Shown here piece after piece: positions 54,126 to 62,688 of a DNA stretch of 64,000 nt. The translations under genes and the position numbers were made by a program. The notes below the pieces were generated by a model that was not told the DNA's origin, searched no databases, and saw only the letters and a program-made list of their open reading frames with translations. Source of the stretch: Nitrospira sp. (GTDB taxonomy: Bacteria > Nitrospirota > Nitrospiria > Nitrospirales > UBA8639). The stretch lies in contig CP058931.1 in assembly GCA_024760505.1 (NCBI GenBank), forward strand, positions 868,001 through 932,000, read 5' to 3'. Each line of letters starts with the position of its first letter. Within the stretch, counting starts at the first letter, position 1.

Positions 54126-55121
54126 ATGTCGTCACCAAGCCAGTCTTCTCGTACCAGAAAATCCCCCCCTTTCGCACAGCGCAAGAAGAGAACGGACCTT
54201 CCCAAGGACTTGCTGACGGTGGCCGATATTCCCAGGGATACGATTCACCATTTGATTGCTCTTGCTCAAAAGATGAAGGCTGCCAGAAAACAGGGGCGCA
54301 CCACTTTTCCGTTGAAGGGCAAAACGTTGGGTCTTATTTTTGAAAAACCCTCTACGCGGACCAGGGTTTCGTTTGAAGCCGGGATGAATCAACTTGGTGG
54401 ACAAGCCATTTTTCTAGCGTCCGAAAAAATCCAATTGAGCCGTGGAGAAAGTTTAGCCGATACGGCAAAAGTTCTAACGCGATACTTGGATGGACTTGTC
54501 GTAAGGACATTCAACCAAACCTCCCTAGAGGAATGGGCCCGACATACCTCGATTCCTGTCATCAATGGGTTAACGGACGATTGTCACCCCTGCCAGGCAT
54601 TAGCTGATCTTTTGACCATTGTCGAACACAGGGGCCACGCGAAAGGCTTAAAGCTGGCATATATTGGAGACGGAAACAATATCACCCACTCCCTCATCGA
54701 GATCGGGGCCAAGGTCGGCATGCACGTGATCGTAGGATGCCCACCAGGGTATGAACCTGATCCCCGTATCGTCGCAGCGGCCCAGGAAGAAAGCCAACAA
54801 ACAGGTGCCAGAATTGAAATCACCCATGATCCTAATATTGCCGCAACGGGCGCTGATGTGATTTATACAGATGTGTGGATCAGCATGGGCCAGGAACACC
54901 AGCAGGAACCACGCATGGAAGCTCTGGCGCCCTATCAAGTCAACGGGGGACTCATGCAGCAGGCAAAACCCAATGCCCTCCTCATGCATTGCCTGCCGGC
55001 CCATCGGGGAGAGGAAATAACCGAAGACGTGCTGGACGGCCCACAATCAGTCGTTCTGGATCAAGCAGAAAACCGCCTACACATCCAAAAAGCTATTTTA
55101 CTTCAATGGTTAGGAAGATAG
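54126..55121 (+). CDS. argF: Ornithine carbamoyltransferase
   Basis: A 331-residue OTCase with a 35-residue basic N-terminal extension before DLLTVADIPRDTIHHLIALA. Carbamoyl-phosphate loop EKPSTRTRVSFEAGM, ornithine-side TDDCHPCQALADLLT, VDxDVWISMG-type loop (YTDVWISMGQ) and active-site HCLPAHRGEEI. It makes citrulline from ornithine and carbamoyl phosphate. Packed between argD and argH; argG is not in the window. Confidence 0.95.
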   Translation: MSSPSQSSRTRKSPPFAQRKKRTDLPKDLLTVADIPRDTIHHLIALAQKMKAARKQGRTTFPLKGKTLGLIFEKPSTRTRVSFEAGMNQLGGQAIFLASEKIQLSRGESLADTAKVLTRYLDGLVVRTFNQTSLEEWARHTSIPVINGLTDDCHPCQALADLLTIVEHRGHAKGLKLAYIGDGNNITHSLIEIGAKVGMHVIVGCPPGYEPDPRIVAAAQEESQQTGARIEITHDPNIAATGADVIYTDVWISMGQEHQQEPRMEALAPYQVNGGLMQQAKPNALLMHCLPAHRGEEITEDVLDGPQSVVLDQAENRLHIQKAILLQWLGR

Positions 55122-55126
55122 TCTTC

Positions 55127-56617
55127 ATGAAAAAACGTGCCGGCGCAACCTCCCTCAACGCCCGATCTCGTTCTTCAGCATCACCTCAACCAAAGCCGCC
55201 ACAAAAACCCGGAGATCAAAAACTCTGGGGAGGGCGATTTCAAGGTCAAACACATCAACTAGTGGAAACGTTCACCGCCTCGATCAACGTTGACCGCCGC
55301 ATGTATGAATATGACATTGAAGGCAGCATCGCCCATTGTAAAACGTTACAACGGGCTAAGGTCTTGCCGCAGCGAGAATGCCAAACCATTATTCGAGGAC
55401 TCCTGACCATTCGGGAGGACATTCGTGCCGGCCGTCATCAATGGAAGACCGAAGATGAAGATGTGCACATGAGCATTGAACGGCGCCTGACTGAGCTCAT
55501 TGGGCCCGTTGGCGGGAAACTCCACACCGGCCGAAGTCGGAATGATCAAGTCACCCTGGATCTTCGGCTCTACCTCAGGGATACTCTCCAACACCTGAGC
55601 AATGATCTCCGTTTACTTCAACAGTCGCTCGTGACGCTCGCTGAGCGGTATATGGGGGTGATGATGCCGGGCTATACACATTTACAGAGGGCCCAGCCCG
55701 TCCTCTTTTCGCATCATGCCCTAGCCTATGTTGAAATGGTTGAGCGGGACAAAGGGCGTCTCCATGATGCCTTGGTTCGAATTAACGTCATGCCGTTAGG
55801 TTCCGGTGCGTTAGCTGGAAACAATTACCCGATCGATCGACACTATACCGCATCCTTATTACATTTCCCTCGCGTGACCCAGAATAGCCTGGATGCCGTG
55901 TCTGACCGAGATTATGTCATTGAGGTGCTTAGCGCTTGCGCCATCGTGATGATGCACCTCTCTCGTTTAAGTGAGGAGCTGATTTTATGGTCATCACAAG
56001 AATTCCACTTCACAGATCTTCCCGACGGATTTTGTACAGGCAGCAGCATGATGCCCCAGAAAAAAAACCCAGACGTCCCTGAACTGATCCGCGGAAAAAC
56101 CGGTCGGGTCTATGGACATTTGTTCAGCCTCCTGACCACTTTAAAAGGATTGCCTCTCAGTTACAATCGAGACCTTCAGGAAGACAAACAACCGTTGTTT
56201 GACACATTGGATACCGTGACGATATCGGTTAATATTTACGCAGAACTCCTGGCTCAACTAACGATACGACCTGAGCCTATGAAAGAAGCAGTGTCTCAGG
56301 GTTTTCTGCTTGCCACGGAGTTGGCGGACTATCTGGTTAAAAAGGGGATGCCTTTCCGTGAATCCCACCACGTGGTGGGAAGTCTGGTACGGGAGTGCTT
56401 AGCGAAAGGGAAGGATTTGGGACAACTCACCCAACAGGATTTACTGAATGCCTCATCGTCTTTTGACGCCAAGGCATTTCAAGTTTTAACTCCCGAAGCT
56501 GCAATTAACAGTAAAAACATTATAGGTGGTACCGCTACAGCCCAAGTCACAAAACAGATCAAGGGTTGGAAAAAATCATTACAGGCCGAAATGAAACATT
56601 CGATGAAAAAACAGTGA
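55127..56617 (+). CDS. argH: Argininosuccinate lyase
   Basis: About 496 residues from ATG 55127, five bases after argF; the frame is open through argF but the upstream part is antisense-like. A Ser/Pro-rich extension precedes KLWGGRFQGQTHQLVETFTA. Fumarase-superfamily motifs: HTGRSRNDQVTLDLRLYLRD, TPGYTHLQRAQP-type loop (MPGYTHLQRAQPV) and signature GSSMMPQKKNPD. The catalytic Ser lies in that signature. It makes arginine and fumarate. Confidence 0.95.
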   Translation: MKKRAGATSLNARSRSSASPQPKPPQKPGDQKLWGGRFQGQTHQLVETFTASINVDRRMYEYDIEGSIAHCKTLQRAKVLPQRECQTIIRGLLTIREDIRAGRHQWKTEDEDVHMSIERRLTELIGPVGGKLHTGRSRNDQVTLDLRLYLRDTLQHLSNDLRLLQQSLVTLAERYMGVMMPGYTHLQRAQPVLFSHHALAYVEMVERDKGRLHDALVRINVMPLGSGALAGNNYPIDRHYTASLLHFPRVTQNSLDAVSDRDYVIEVLSACAIVMMHLSRLSEELILWSSQEFHFTDLPDGFCTGSSMMPQKKNPDVPELIRGKTGRVYGHLFSLLTTLKGLPLSYNRDLQEDKQPLFDTLDTVTISVNIYAELLAQLTIRPEPMKEAVSQGFLLATELADYLVKKGMPFRESHHVVGSLVRECLAKGKDLGQLTQQDLLNASSSFDAKAFQVLTPEAAINSKNIIGGTATAQVTKQIKGWKKSLQAEMKHSMKKQ

Positions 56618-56622
56618 ACGGT

Positions 56623-56871
56623 ATGAGGCAAATCCTAAAAATTCCTACCGGGTATTTCCTCATTTTTTGCATACTGGGGCTCCTCTCCTCCTCAGGTTGC
56701 GGAGCAGTGGGCCCTCCCATCCCCCCAGAAAAAGTTGGCATTGAAGCCAAGAGACTCAAGCAACAGCAAGATCAGGCCAAAACAGAGGGAGCCTTTGACC
56801 AGGACCCCCTCAATGTACCACTGGAAGAAGCAGTGGAATTACCGACCGTGTATCCTATCGATACCCGATAA
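56623..56871 (+). CDS. LptM-like small lipoprotein
   Basis: About 82 residues from ATG 56623, five bases after argH. The leader GYFLIFCILGLLSSSGC ends in a lipobox; the mature start CGAVGPPIPPEK resembles the CGxKGPLxxP motif of LptM (YifL), a lipoprotein that helps assemble the LPS transporter LptD and is typically encoded next to lysA. Here lysA is two genes downstream. The homology is from motif and context only. Confidence 0.65.
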   Translation: MRQILKIPTGYFLIFCILGLLSSSGCGAVGPPIPPEKVGIEAKRLKQQQDQAKTEGAFDQDPLNVPLEEAVELPTVYPIDTR

Positions 56872-56955
56872 TACACAGGGATTTGTCCAGGGAGAACCTC
56901 ACGAGGTACAATGAGGCCCCCACAGTCTCTCCAACAGTTTGTGGAGGATAAAAGA

Positions 56956-58833
56956 ATGGATACCTCACTCACTCACGGGGCAATTCGTCCCAAACTTCTG
57001 TTGCTTGATCCTTATCCAAGAAATAATCCCTATCGTATGACGGCTAGCGAGCGCCGGTCGATCTGGTTTCCGAAGCTCAGCCTCCCAGCGATTGCCGCCT
57101 ACACTCCAACATCATGGGATGTCGAAATCGTGGACGAAGCCGTTAGGGATATCGATTTTGAGACTCCCTGTGAGGTGATTGGAATATCCATTATGACGTG
57201 TTATGCCCCGAGAGCCTATGAAATCGCGGATGAATTTCGTCGACGGGGGAAACCGGTCATTCTCGGAGGAGTGCACCCCACCTATTGCCCAGATGAAGCC
57301 CTTCGCCATTGCGATTCCATTGTCTGCGGGGAAGCCGAAGACCTTTGGCCTCAAGTCATTACCGACATCGAGGCCGGGTCCTTGAAACGAATCTATCGCA
57401 TGGACCAATTTCCAACCTTGAGTCATTACAAACCCCCGCGTATTGAATTGCTCAGCCCGGATTCTTACATGACCAGGCTTTGCACCTTCACGACGCGAGG
57501 ATGTCATTTTGATTGTGAGTTTTGCAGCGTTTCCCCATTTAATGGCAAAACCACTCGACGCCGACCCGTTCCCGAAGTCATTGAAGAGCTGAAACGAGCC
57601 AAAGAATGGCTGCGCTCGGACATTATTGAACGAATGACCCGTGGGTCACTTTTCCACGCCTTAACAACCTCCCTGAAAATTTGGGTAGGGCTGGAAGAAG
57701 GTTCGATTGTTGCTTTTGTTGATGACCTGCATAACAGTCATCGTGCCTACTGCCGTGAGTTATGGCAGGCCCTGAAATCTCTCAATATTAAATGGGGCTG
57801 TCAGTCCACTCTCTTTCTTGGGGATGATCCTGAAATGGTACGATTGGCGGCCGATAGCGGTTGCGTATCGGTTTTTGTCGGGATGGAATCGTTGTCGGAT
57901 GATTCGCTCGATGAAACCAACAAAGGATTCAATCAGGTGCGGAAATTTGAAAACCAAATTAAAATGTTTCATGACCATGGCATCATGGTGAACCCCGGTC
58001 TCGTGTTTGGATTTGACAATGATGACGAGTCGGTATTCGAGACTGCCGTAGAATTTTTGACACGAAACAAAGTCGAATTGGCCTACTTTAATGTGTTGAC
58101 CCCCCTTCCAGGGACGGCCTTGTTCGAACGCTTTAAGCGGGAGGGCCGGATCATTGATCAGGACTGGTCGAAATATGACGGGAAGCATGTGGTATACACA
58201 CCCAAACGCATGTCAGCCGAGCAATTACAGGAAGGATTTTTCTGGGCCAACCACCAGTTTTATTCCTGGCCCTGCATCTGGAAACGCATGGGGCATAAGA
58301 GCCAGCGACTGATTCCCCGGCTTGAAATGAATTGGGAATTCCGAAAATTGATATACCGCACCACACCCAAAGGCGCTCTATCCCCCCTGGCTAAAGTGTT
58401 AAAAAATTTGCAAATCAAACTCCCGACATGTGAAACACAACAACTCGTTCCTAACGCTCTTCACCCTCAACCATCTCCTGATTCCAAACCCCAGGAGCTG
58501 TGCTTGAAAATGAAAGCTCGTCGTCACGATGCCTTTGCGGCTCTGTTCATTGATCTGGAGGGAACATTGGACCACCTGAATGCCAAAGAACTCTTGAAAA
58601 GGATTACACAAGCAGGACGTGAGGCCAAAATGGATATCGTGGTCAACTTTGAACACATAAAACATGCGACTCCGAAAGCTATTTACACCTTATTTGATGG
58701 GGAAATTCTCCGAGCCATCACCCCCCACACAAAATTACGCTATCGAAATTTAAAAGAAGCCTTTCAATCCATTGTTTCCGAAATCGCTCTTGAAAATTTG
58801 GACCTGTTTGATGAGGATATCCAGCATGCATGA
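56956..58833 (+). CDS. B12-type radical SAM protein with STAS-like C-terminal domain
   Basis: About 625 residues from ATG 56956 behind GGAGG; the frame opens at 56911. N-terminal cobalamin-binding-like fold (PKLLLLDPYPRNNPYRMT, GKPVILGGVHPTYCPDEALR) then radical SAM motif GCHFDCEFC (C183, C187, C190) and VAFVDDLHNSHRAYCREL; an extra helical insert of about 35 residues precedes the latter. After the core, residues about 525-625 look like a STAS-type domain (FAALFIDLEGTLDHLNAKEL, REAKMDIVVNFEHIKHATPK). The 3' end overlaps lysA by eight bases. Substrate unknown. Confidence 0.85.
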   Translation: MDTSLTHGAIRPKLLLLDPYPRNNPYRMTASERRSIWFPKLSLPAIAAYTPTSWDVEIVDEAVRDIDFETPCEVIGISIMTCYAPRAYEIADEFRRRGKPVILGGVHPTYCPDEALRHCDSIVCGEAEDLWPQVITDIEAGSLKRIYRMDQFPTLSHYKPPRIELLSPDSYMTRLCTFTTRGCHFDCEFCSVSPFNGKTTRRRPVPEVIEELKRAKEWLRSDIIERMTRGSLFHALTTSLKIWVGLEEGSIVAFVDDLHNSHRAYCRELWQALKSLNIKWGCQSTLFLGDDPEMVRLAADSGCVSVFVGMESLSDDSLDETNKGFNQVRKFENQIKMFHDHGIMVNPGLVFGFDNDDESVFETAVEFLTRNKVELAYFNVLTPLPGTALFERFKREGRIIDQDWSKYDGKHVVYTPKRMSAEQLQEGFFWANHQFYSWPCIWKRMGHKSQRLIPRLEMNWEFRKLIYRTTPKGALSPLAKVLKNLQIKLPTCETQQLVPNALHPQPSPDSKPQELCLKMKARRHDAFAALFIDLEGTLDHLNAKELLKRITQAGREAKMDIVVNFEHIKHATPKAIYTLFDGEILRAITPHTKLRYRNLKEAFQSIVSEIALENLDLFDEDIQHA

Positions 58834-60088
58834 CTTTCACTACCAGGGGGACGGATTATTCTGTGAGGAGGTCCCCATTCGCCACATTACGGAACAGGTG
58901 GGTACTCCCTGTTACATTTATAGCCACCGGACATTGATTCGACATTTTCATGCTTTTGACCAAGCCTTCAATGCCATTCCACATATCGTGGCCTTTGCCA
59001 TGAAAGCCAATTCGAACCTGACCGTCTTGCGTCTCCTCGCCAAGGAAGGGTGTGGCGCAGACATTGTGTCGGGTGGAGAACTTTTTCGCGCATTAAAAGC
59101 CGGAATGACGCCCAACAAAATCGTCTTTGCCGGGGTCGGCAAATCCAAAGAAGAAATTCAATATGCATTGGAATCGGATATTTTGATGTTCAATGTTGAA
59201 TCTCCCGGTGAACTTCAGCAGATCAATGAGGTGGCTGGCTCCATGGGCCTTCGCGCCAAAGTGGCGTTACGCATCAATCCGGATATTGATCCACAAACCC
59301 ATCCGTACATTTCTACCGGATTAAAAAAAAGCAAATTCGGAATTGGAGCGGACCGGGCACTTGAAGAATTTGACGCAGCCGGGAACCTTCCTCACATTGA
59401 AGTGGTAGGCGTTCATTCACACATTGGTTCCCAATTAACCCAGGTCACCCCATTTGTTGATGCCTTAAAAAAAGCTGTCGCCTTAATTCAAACACTGCAA
59501 GCCAAAGGTGTCCACATTCAGTATCTCAACATAGGCGGAGGACTTGGTATAACCTACTCGGACGAAACGCCTCCCCATCCCAAAGAGTTGGCTGAAGCTA
59601 TTTCCCCGTTGCTCCAATCCGTCTCATGCCAAATTATTATGGAACCGGGCCGGTCCATTGTAGGGAACGCGGGCATCTTGGTGACGAAAGTGCTGTATAA
59701 CAAGGAAAGCGCGGACAAGCATTTCGTGATTGTCGATGCCGCAATGAATGATCTGTTACGACCAAGCTTATATGATGCCCACCACGATATTCAGCCGGTA
59801 TTAAAAAAAGAGTCATCCGCAGTCAACACTGTTGATGTAGTGGGACCCATTTGCGAATCAGGAGACTTTTTAGCAAAAGATCGAAAAATGCCCCATTCTC
59901 AACCTGGAGATCTCCTGGCCGTCATGAGTGCCGGAGCGTATGGATTTACAATGGCTTCAAATTATAATTCCCGGCCACGCGTCCCCGAGGTGCTCGTGAA
60001 AGGGAAGGACATCACAGTCATTCGAAAACGGGAAAGCTACGAGGACCTCATTCGAGGCGAAACCATTTCAGAAACCTTCTCGAATTGA
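58826..60088 (+). CDS. lysA: Diaminopimelate decarboxylase
   Basis: About 420 residues from ATG 58826 with GAGG ten bases upstream; overlaps the radical SAM gene by eight bases. Alanine-racemase-like PLP barrel: PLP Lys in IVAFAMKANSNLTVLRLLA, HIGSQLTQVTPF, LNIGGGLGITY, EPGRSIVGNAG, and the C-terminal CESGDFLAKDR with active-site Cys. Makes lysine from meso-DAP. Confidence 0.95.
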   Translation: MHDFHYQGDGLFCEEVPIRHITEQVGTPCYIYSHRTLIRHFHAFDQAFNAIPHIVAFAMKANSNLTVLRLLAKEGCGADIVSGGELFRALKAGMTPNKIVFAGVGKSKEEIQYALESDILMFNVESPGELQQINEVAGSMGLRAKVALRINPDIDPQTHPYISTGLKKSKFGIGADRALEEFDAAGNLPHIEVVGVHSHIGSQLTQVTPFVDALKKAVALIQTLQAKGVHIQYLNIGGGLGITYSDETPPHPKELAEAISPLLQSVSCQIIMEPGRSIVGNAGILVTKVLYNKESADKHFVIVDAAMNDLLRPSLYDAHHDIQPVLKKESSAVNTVDVVGPICESGDFLAKDRKMPHSQPGDLLAVMSAGAYGFTMASNYNSRPRVPEVLVKGKDITVIRKRESYEDLIRGETISETFSN

Positions 60089-60187
60089 TTTTTCGATTTA
60101 AAGTCTTGTATTGATTCGCCAAGGCGTTCGCCGTTTTGTCGTTACAAACACAAAAATTCCCTACACCAAAAGATTGAGGTCAGAATT

Positions 60188-61060
60188 ATGTTCAGCGGTT
60201 CGTTAGTCGCTATTGTCACCCCATTCTCAAAGGGAAAGTTTGATGAAAAGGCCATGGCCGATCTCATCGAATCCCAAATTTCTTCTGGGACCCATGGCAT
60301 TGTACCTTGTGGGACGACAGGCGAATCAGCCACCTTGACTCCGGAAGAGCATGAACGGGTCGTTTCATTCACTGTCGAAGTGGTGAATAAGCGGGTTCCT
60401 GTCATTGCCGGAACAGGCTCAAACTCAACCGATGAAGCCATTACTTTTACGAAACATGCCAAAGCCGTGGGTGCCGATGGGGCTTTGCTCATCACGCCGT
60501 ATTACAATAAGCCCACACAGGAAGGGCTTTTTCGTCATTTTTCCGCCATCGCCAAAGCCGTCGACTTACCCCAGATTCTTTACAATATTCCAGGGCGGAC
60601 CAGCATCAACATGTTGCCGACCACAGTGAGCCGCCTGTCGGAGATTCAGACTATTATTGGCATCAAGGAAGGCAGTGGATCTCTTCAACAGGTGTCCGAA
60701 ATTATACAACAATCCCGACCTGGCTTCCTTGTGCTCTCAGGCGATGATCCCCTGACACTCCCTATGATCGCCCTCGGCGGGAAAGGCGTGATCACCGTCA
60801 CCGCAAACGTCGCCCCGACCGATATGGCAAACATGGTGAACGCCGCACTAAAAGGTGACTACGAAACAGCCAGACTCCTTCACTACAAACTCTCTCCCTT
60901 ATTTGGAGCATTGTTTTTGGAGACTAATCCCATTCCCGTGAAAGCGGCTCTGGCCATGATGGGAAAAATGTCAGAAGAAGTCCGACTGCCGCTAACCCCA
61001 CTTGCTGCGGAATTTCGACCAGCACTCCAAGAAGCCTTGCAACAAGCCGGAGTGCTCTGA
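60188..61060 (+). CDS. dapA: 4-hydroxy-tetrahydrodipicolinate synthase
   Basis: A 290-residue TIM-barrel lyase behind TTGAGGT. Signature PCGTTGESATLTPEEHERVV, tyrosine in ITPYYNKPTQEGLFRHF, and Schiff-base Lys in IIGIKEGSGSL. It condenses pyruvate with aspartate semialdehyde, the first step committed to lysine/DAP. dapB follows after 13 bases. Confidence 0.97.
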   Translation: MFSGSLVAIVTPFSKGKFDEKAMADLIESQISSGTHGIVPCGTTGESATLTPEEHERVVSFTVEVVNKRVPVIAGTGSNSTDEAITFTKHAKAVGADGALLITPYYNKPTQEGLFRHFSAIAKAVDLPQILYNIPGRTSINMLPTTVSRLSEIQTIIGIKEGSGSLQQVSEIIQQSRPGFLVLSGDDPLTLPMIALGGKGVITVTANVAPTDMANMVNAALKGDYETARLLHYKLSPLFGALFLETNPIPVKAALAMMGKMSEEVRLPLTPLAAEFRPALQEALQQAGVL

Positions 61061-61073
61061 GGAAAGAGAACAC

Positions 61074-61877
61074 ATGATTCGAACAATCATTACCGGCGCG
61101 GCCGGTCGAATGGGCATGCGATTAGTCGCGTTAACTCAGGACACCCCTGGGCTACAGCTTTCCGGTGCAGTCGAAGTAAAAGGGCATCCCGCTATTGGAA
61201 AAGACGCTGGCGAAGTCGCCCAAATCGGGCAAGTGAACATTCCAATCACCGACGATCTCCACGCCTGCCTCTCAGAAGGTGATGTGGTAGTCGACTTCAC
61301 GGCTCCTTCCTCCTGTCTGGCCAACCTCGAGCATGCCGTCAAATCTACCAAGGCCATGGTCATTGGAACTACGGGATTCACTGATCAAGAATTGGCCCAA
61401 CTTAAAACATTCGCTCTTAAAATCCCCTGTGTGTTTTCCCCAAACATGAGCGTAGGAATCAATGTGCTCCTCAGCACCGTGGGGAAAATCGCCAGATCTC
61501 TAGGTGAGCAGTACAACATCGAAGTAATCGAAGCCCATCACAATAAGAAAAAGGACGCCCCCAGCGGAACTGCCCTAAAACTGGCTGAGGCTTTGGCAGA
61601 AGGCATGGAATGGGATTTACAAGAAGTGGGCGTCTATACACGACATGGTATGACCGGCGAACGGAAGACTCGTGAAATCGGTATGCAAACCATCCGCGCA
61701 GGAGATATTGTTGGCGATCACACCATTTTATGGGGGGGGCCAGGAGAACGCATTGAAATAACCCACCGGGCCCATACTCGCGATACCTTTGCTCAGGGCG
61801 CGCTCCGGGCAGCTGAATGGGTAGCCCAAAAACCACCTGGCCTCTATTCCATGGCCGACGTCTTAGGCTTATCCTAA
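61074..61877 (+). CDS. dapB: 4-hydroxy-tetrahydrodipicolinate reductase
   Basis: About 267 residues from ATG 61074, behind GAGGAAAGAG; the frame opens inside dapA. NAD(P) motif IITGAAGRMGMRL, GTTGFTDQEL, and the substrate signature VIEAHHNKKKDAPSGTALKL. It reduces the DapA product, so dapA-dapB-lysA cover steps 1, 2 and last of the pathway. No terminator was seen after it. Confidence 0.97.
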   Translation: MIRTIITGAAGRMGMRLVALTQDTPGLQLSGAVEVKGHPAIGKDAGEVAQIGQVNIPITDDLHACLSEGDVVVDFTAPSSCLANLEHAVKSTKAMVIGTTGFTDQELAQLKTFALKIPCVFSPNMSVGINVLLSTVGKIARSLGEQYNIEVIEAHHNKKKDAPSGTALKLAEALAEGMEWDLQEVGVYTRHGMTGERKTREIGMQTIRAGDIVGDHTILWGGPGERIEITHRAHTRDTFAQGALRAAEWVAQKPPGLYSMADVLGLS

Positions 61878-62227
61878 AACAACTTCCCGAATTTATCCGC
61901 CCTGTCCGCCCGAAAGATGACAGCCGACAAAAATTTCAATGACGCCCAATTTAAAGCTATACTTCCTCAACAACAATTGTGTTAGACCTATCCTCCCAAA
62001 TGCCTCCAAGCCATTCGATCGGGCACCTTCTAACCCTGGCCTGAAAGACTACCCTCATCCTGTGGATTCACGATTCTTTCATTGACAAAGCCGAAGAGCG
62101 CGTGGTCTTATCGAAACAGGCAAGAGGACCACATTCACTCATCAACACTTCGCTTTGAATCTCACCGGACGAGGTAAGGGGATTAGCGAAAATATATCAG
62201 GTTTATGTAACAAGGAGACTGGCTATA
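61878..62227. other. Gene-free stretch
   Basis: About 350 bases after dapB. No gene, terminator or repeat that I can support. The promoter of the small acidic protein should lie near its end. Confidence 0.4.
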
Positions 62228-62464
62228 ATGGATATTTTTGGAAAGATTCCTCTCGTGGAGATTCCGGTTCATGTGACCCCGGATCAGAAAAAATGGCTGG
62301 ATAGAATGGTGGAAGAAGGGAAAATTGCCATTCCTCCAGGTGGAACACTGGAAAAAGGGTCAGTTATTTCTATGTTTCTCAGGATGCTCATCCACAATGC
62401 CATGGAAGAGCAGATGCGCCAAGCCGCCATCGACGCCGAAGACGAGGAAGACGATGATGAATAG
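62228..62464 (+). CDS. Small acidic-tail hypothetical protein
   Basis: A 78-residue protein with CAAGGAGA well placed before ATG. It has a compact helical core (VHVTPDQKKWLDRMVEEGKI, EKGSVISMFLRMLIHNAMEE) with a ribbon-helix-helix flavour and a strongly acidic tail (AEDEEDDDE). No named family. It has its own terminator, so it is a single-gene unit. Confidence 0.7.
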   Translation: MDIFGKIPLVEIPVHVTPDQKKWLDRMVEEGKIAIPPGGTLEKGSVISMFLRMLIHNAMEEQMRQAAIDAEDEEDDDE

Positions 62465-62477
62465 CGAGCTAATACTG

Positions 62478-62502
62478 GCCCCTTTTAGGGGCTTTCTATT
62501 TC
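62478..62502 (+). terminator. Terminator of the small acidic protein gene
   Basis: GCCCC-TTTTA-GGGGC stem-loop (62478-62492) followed by TTTCTATTTCC, 14 bases past the stop. Short but GC-rich stem. Confidence 0.7.
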
Positions 62503-62688
62503 CAACACATCTAGTTCCTTATATTGATTGTCAAAATGTTTCAATTGTTCATCAATATTGAATTTGAAAATTCATTCATCCATAACACTCCATAAATTAG
62601 TCCTCTACTTCCTGCTAATTTCGATATTTTATCCAAAGGCTTTATTGGAAAATTTCGCTAAATTCGAGCAGATTTTATGGCCCGATTT

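Noticed and set aside
54875..55126. N-terminal extension of argH inside argF
   Set aside because: It is an alternate-frame reading of argF; ArgH homology begins after 55127.
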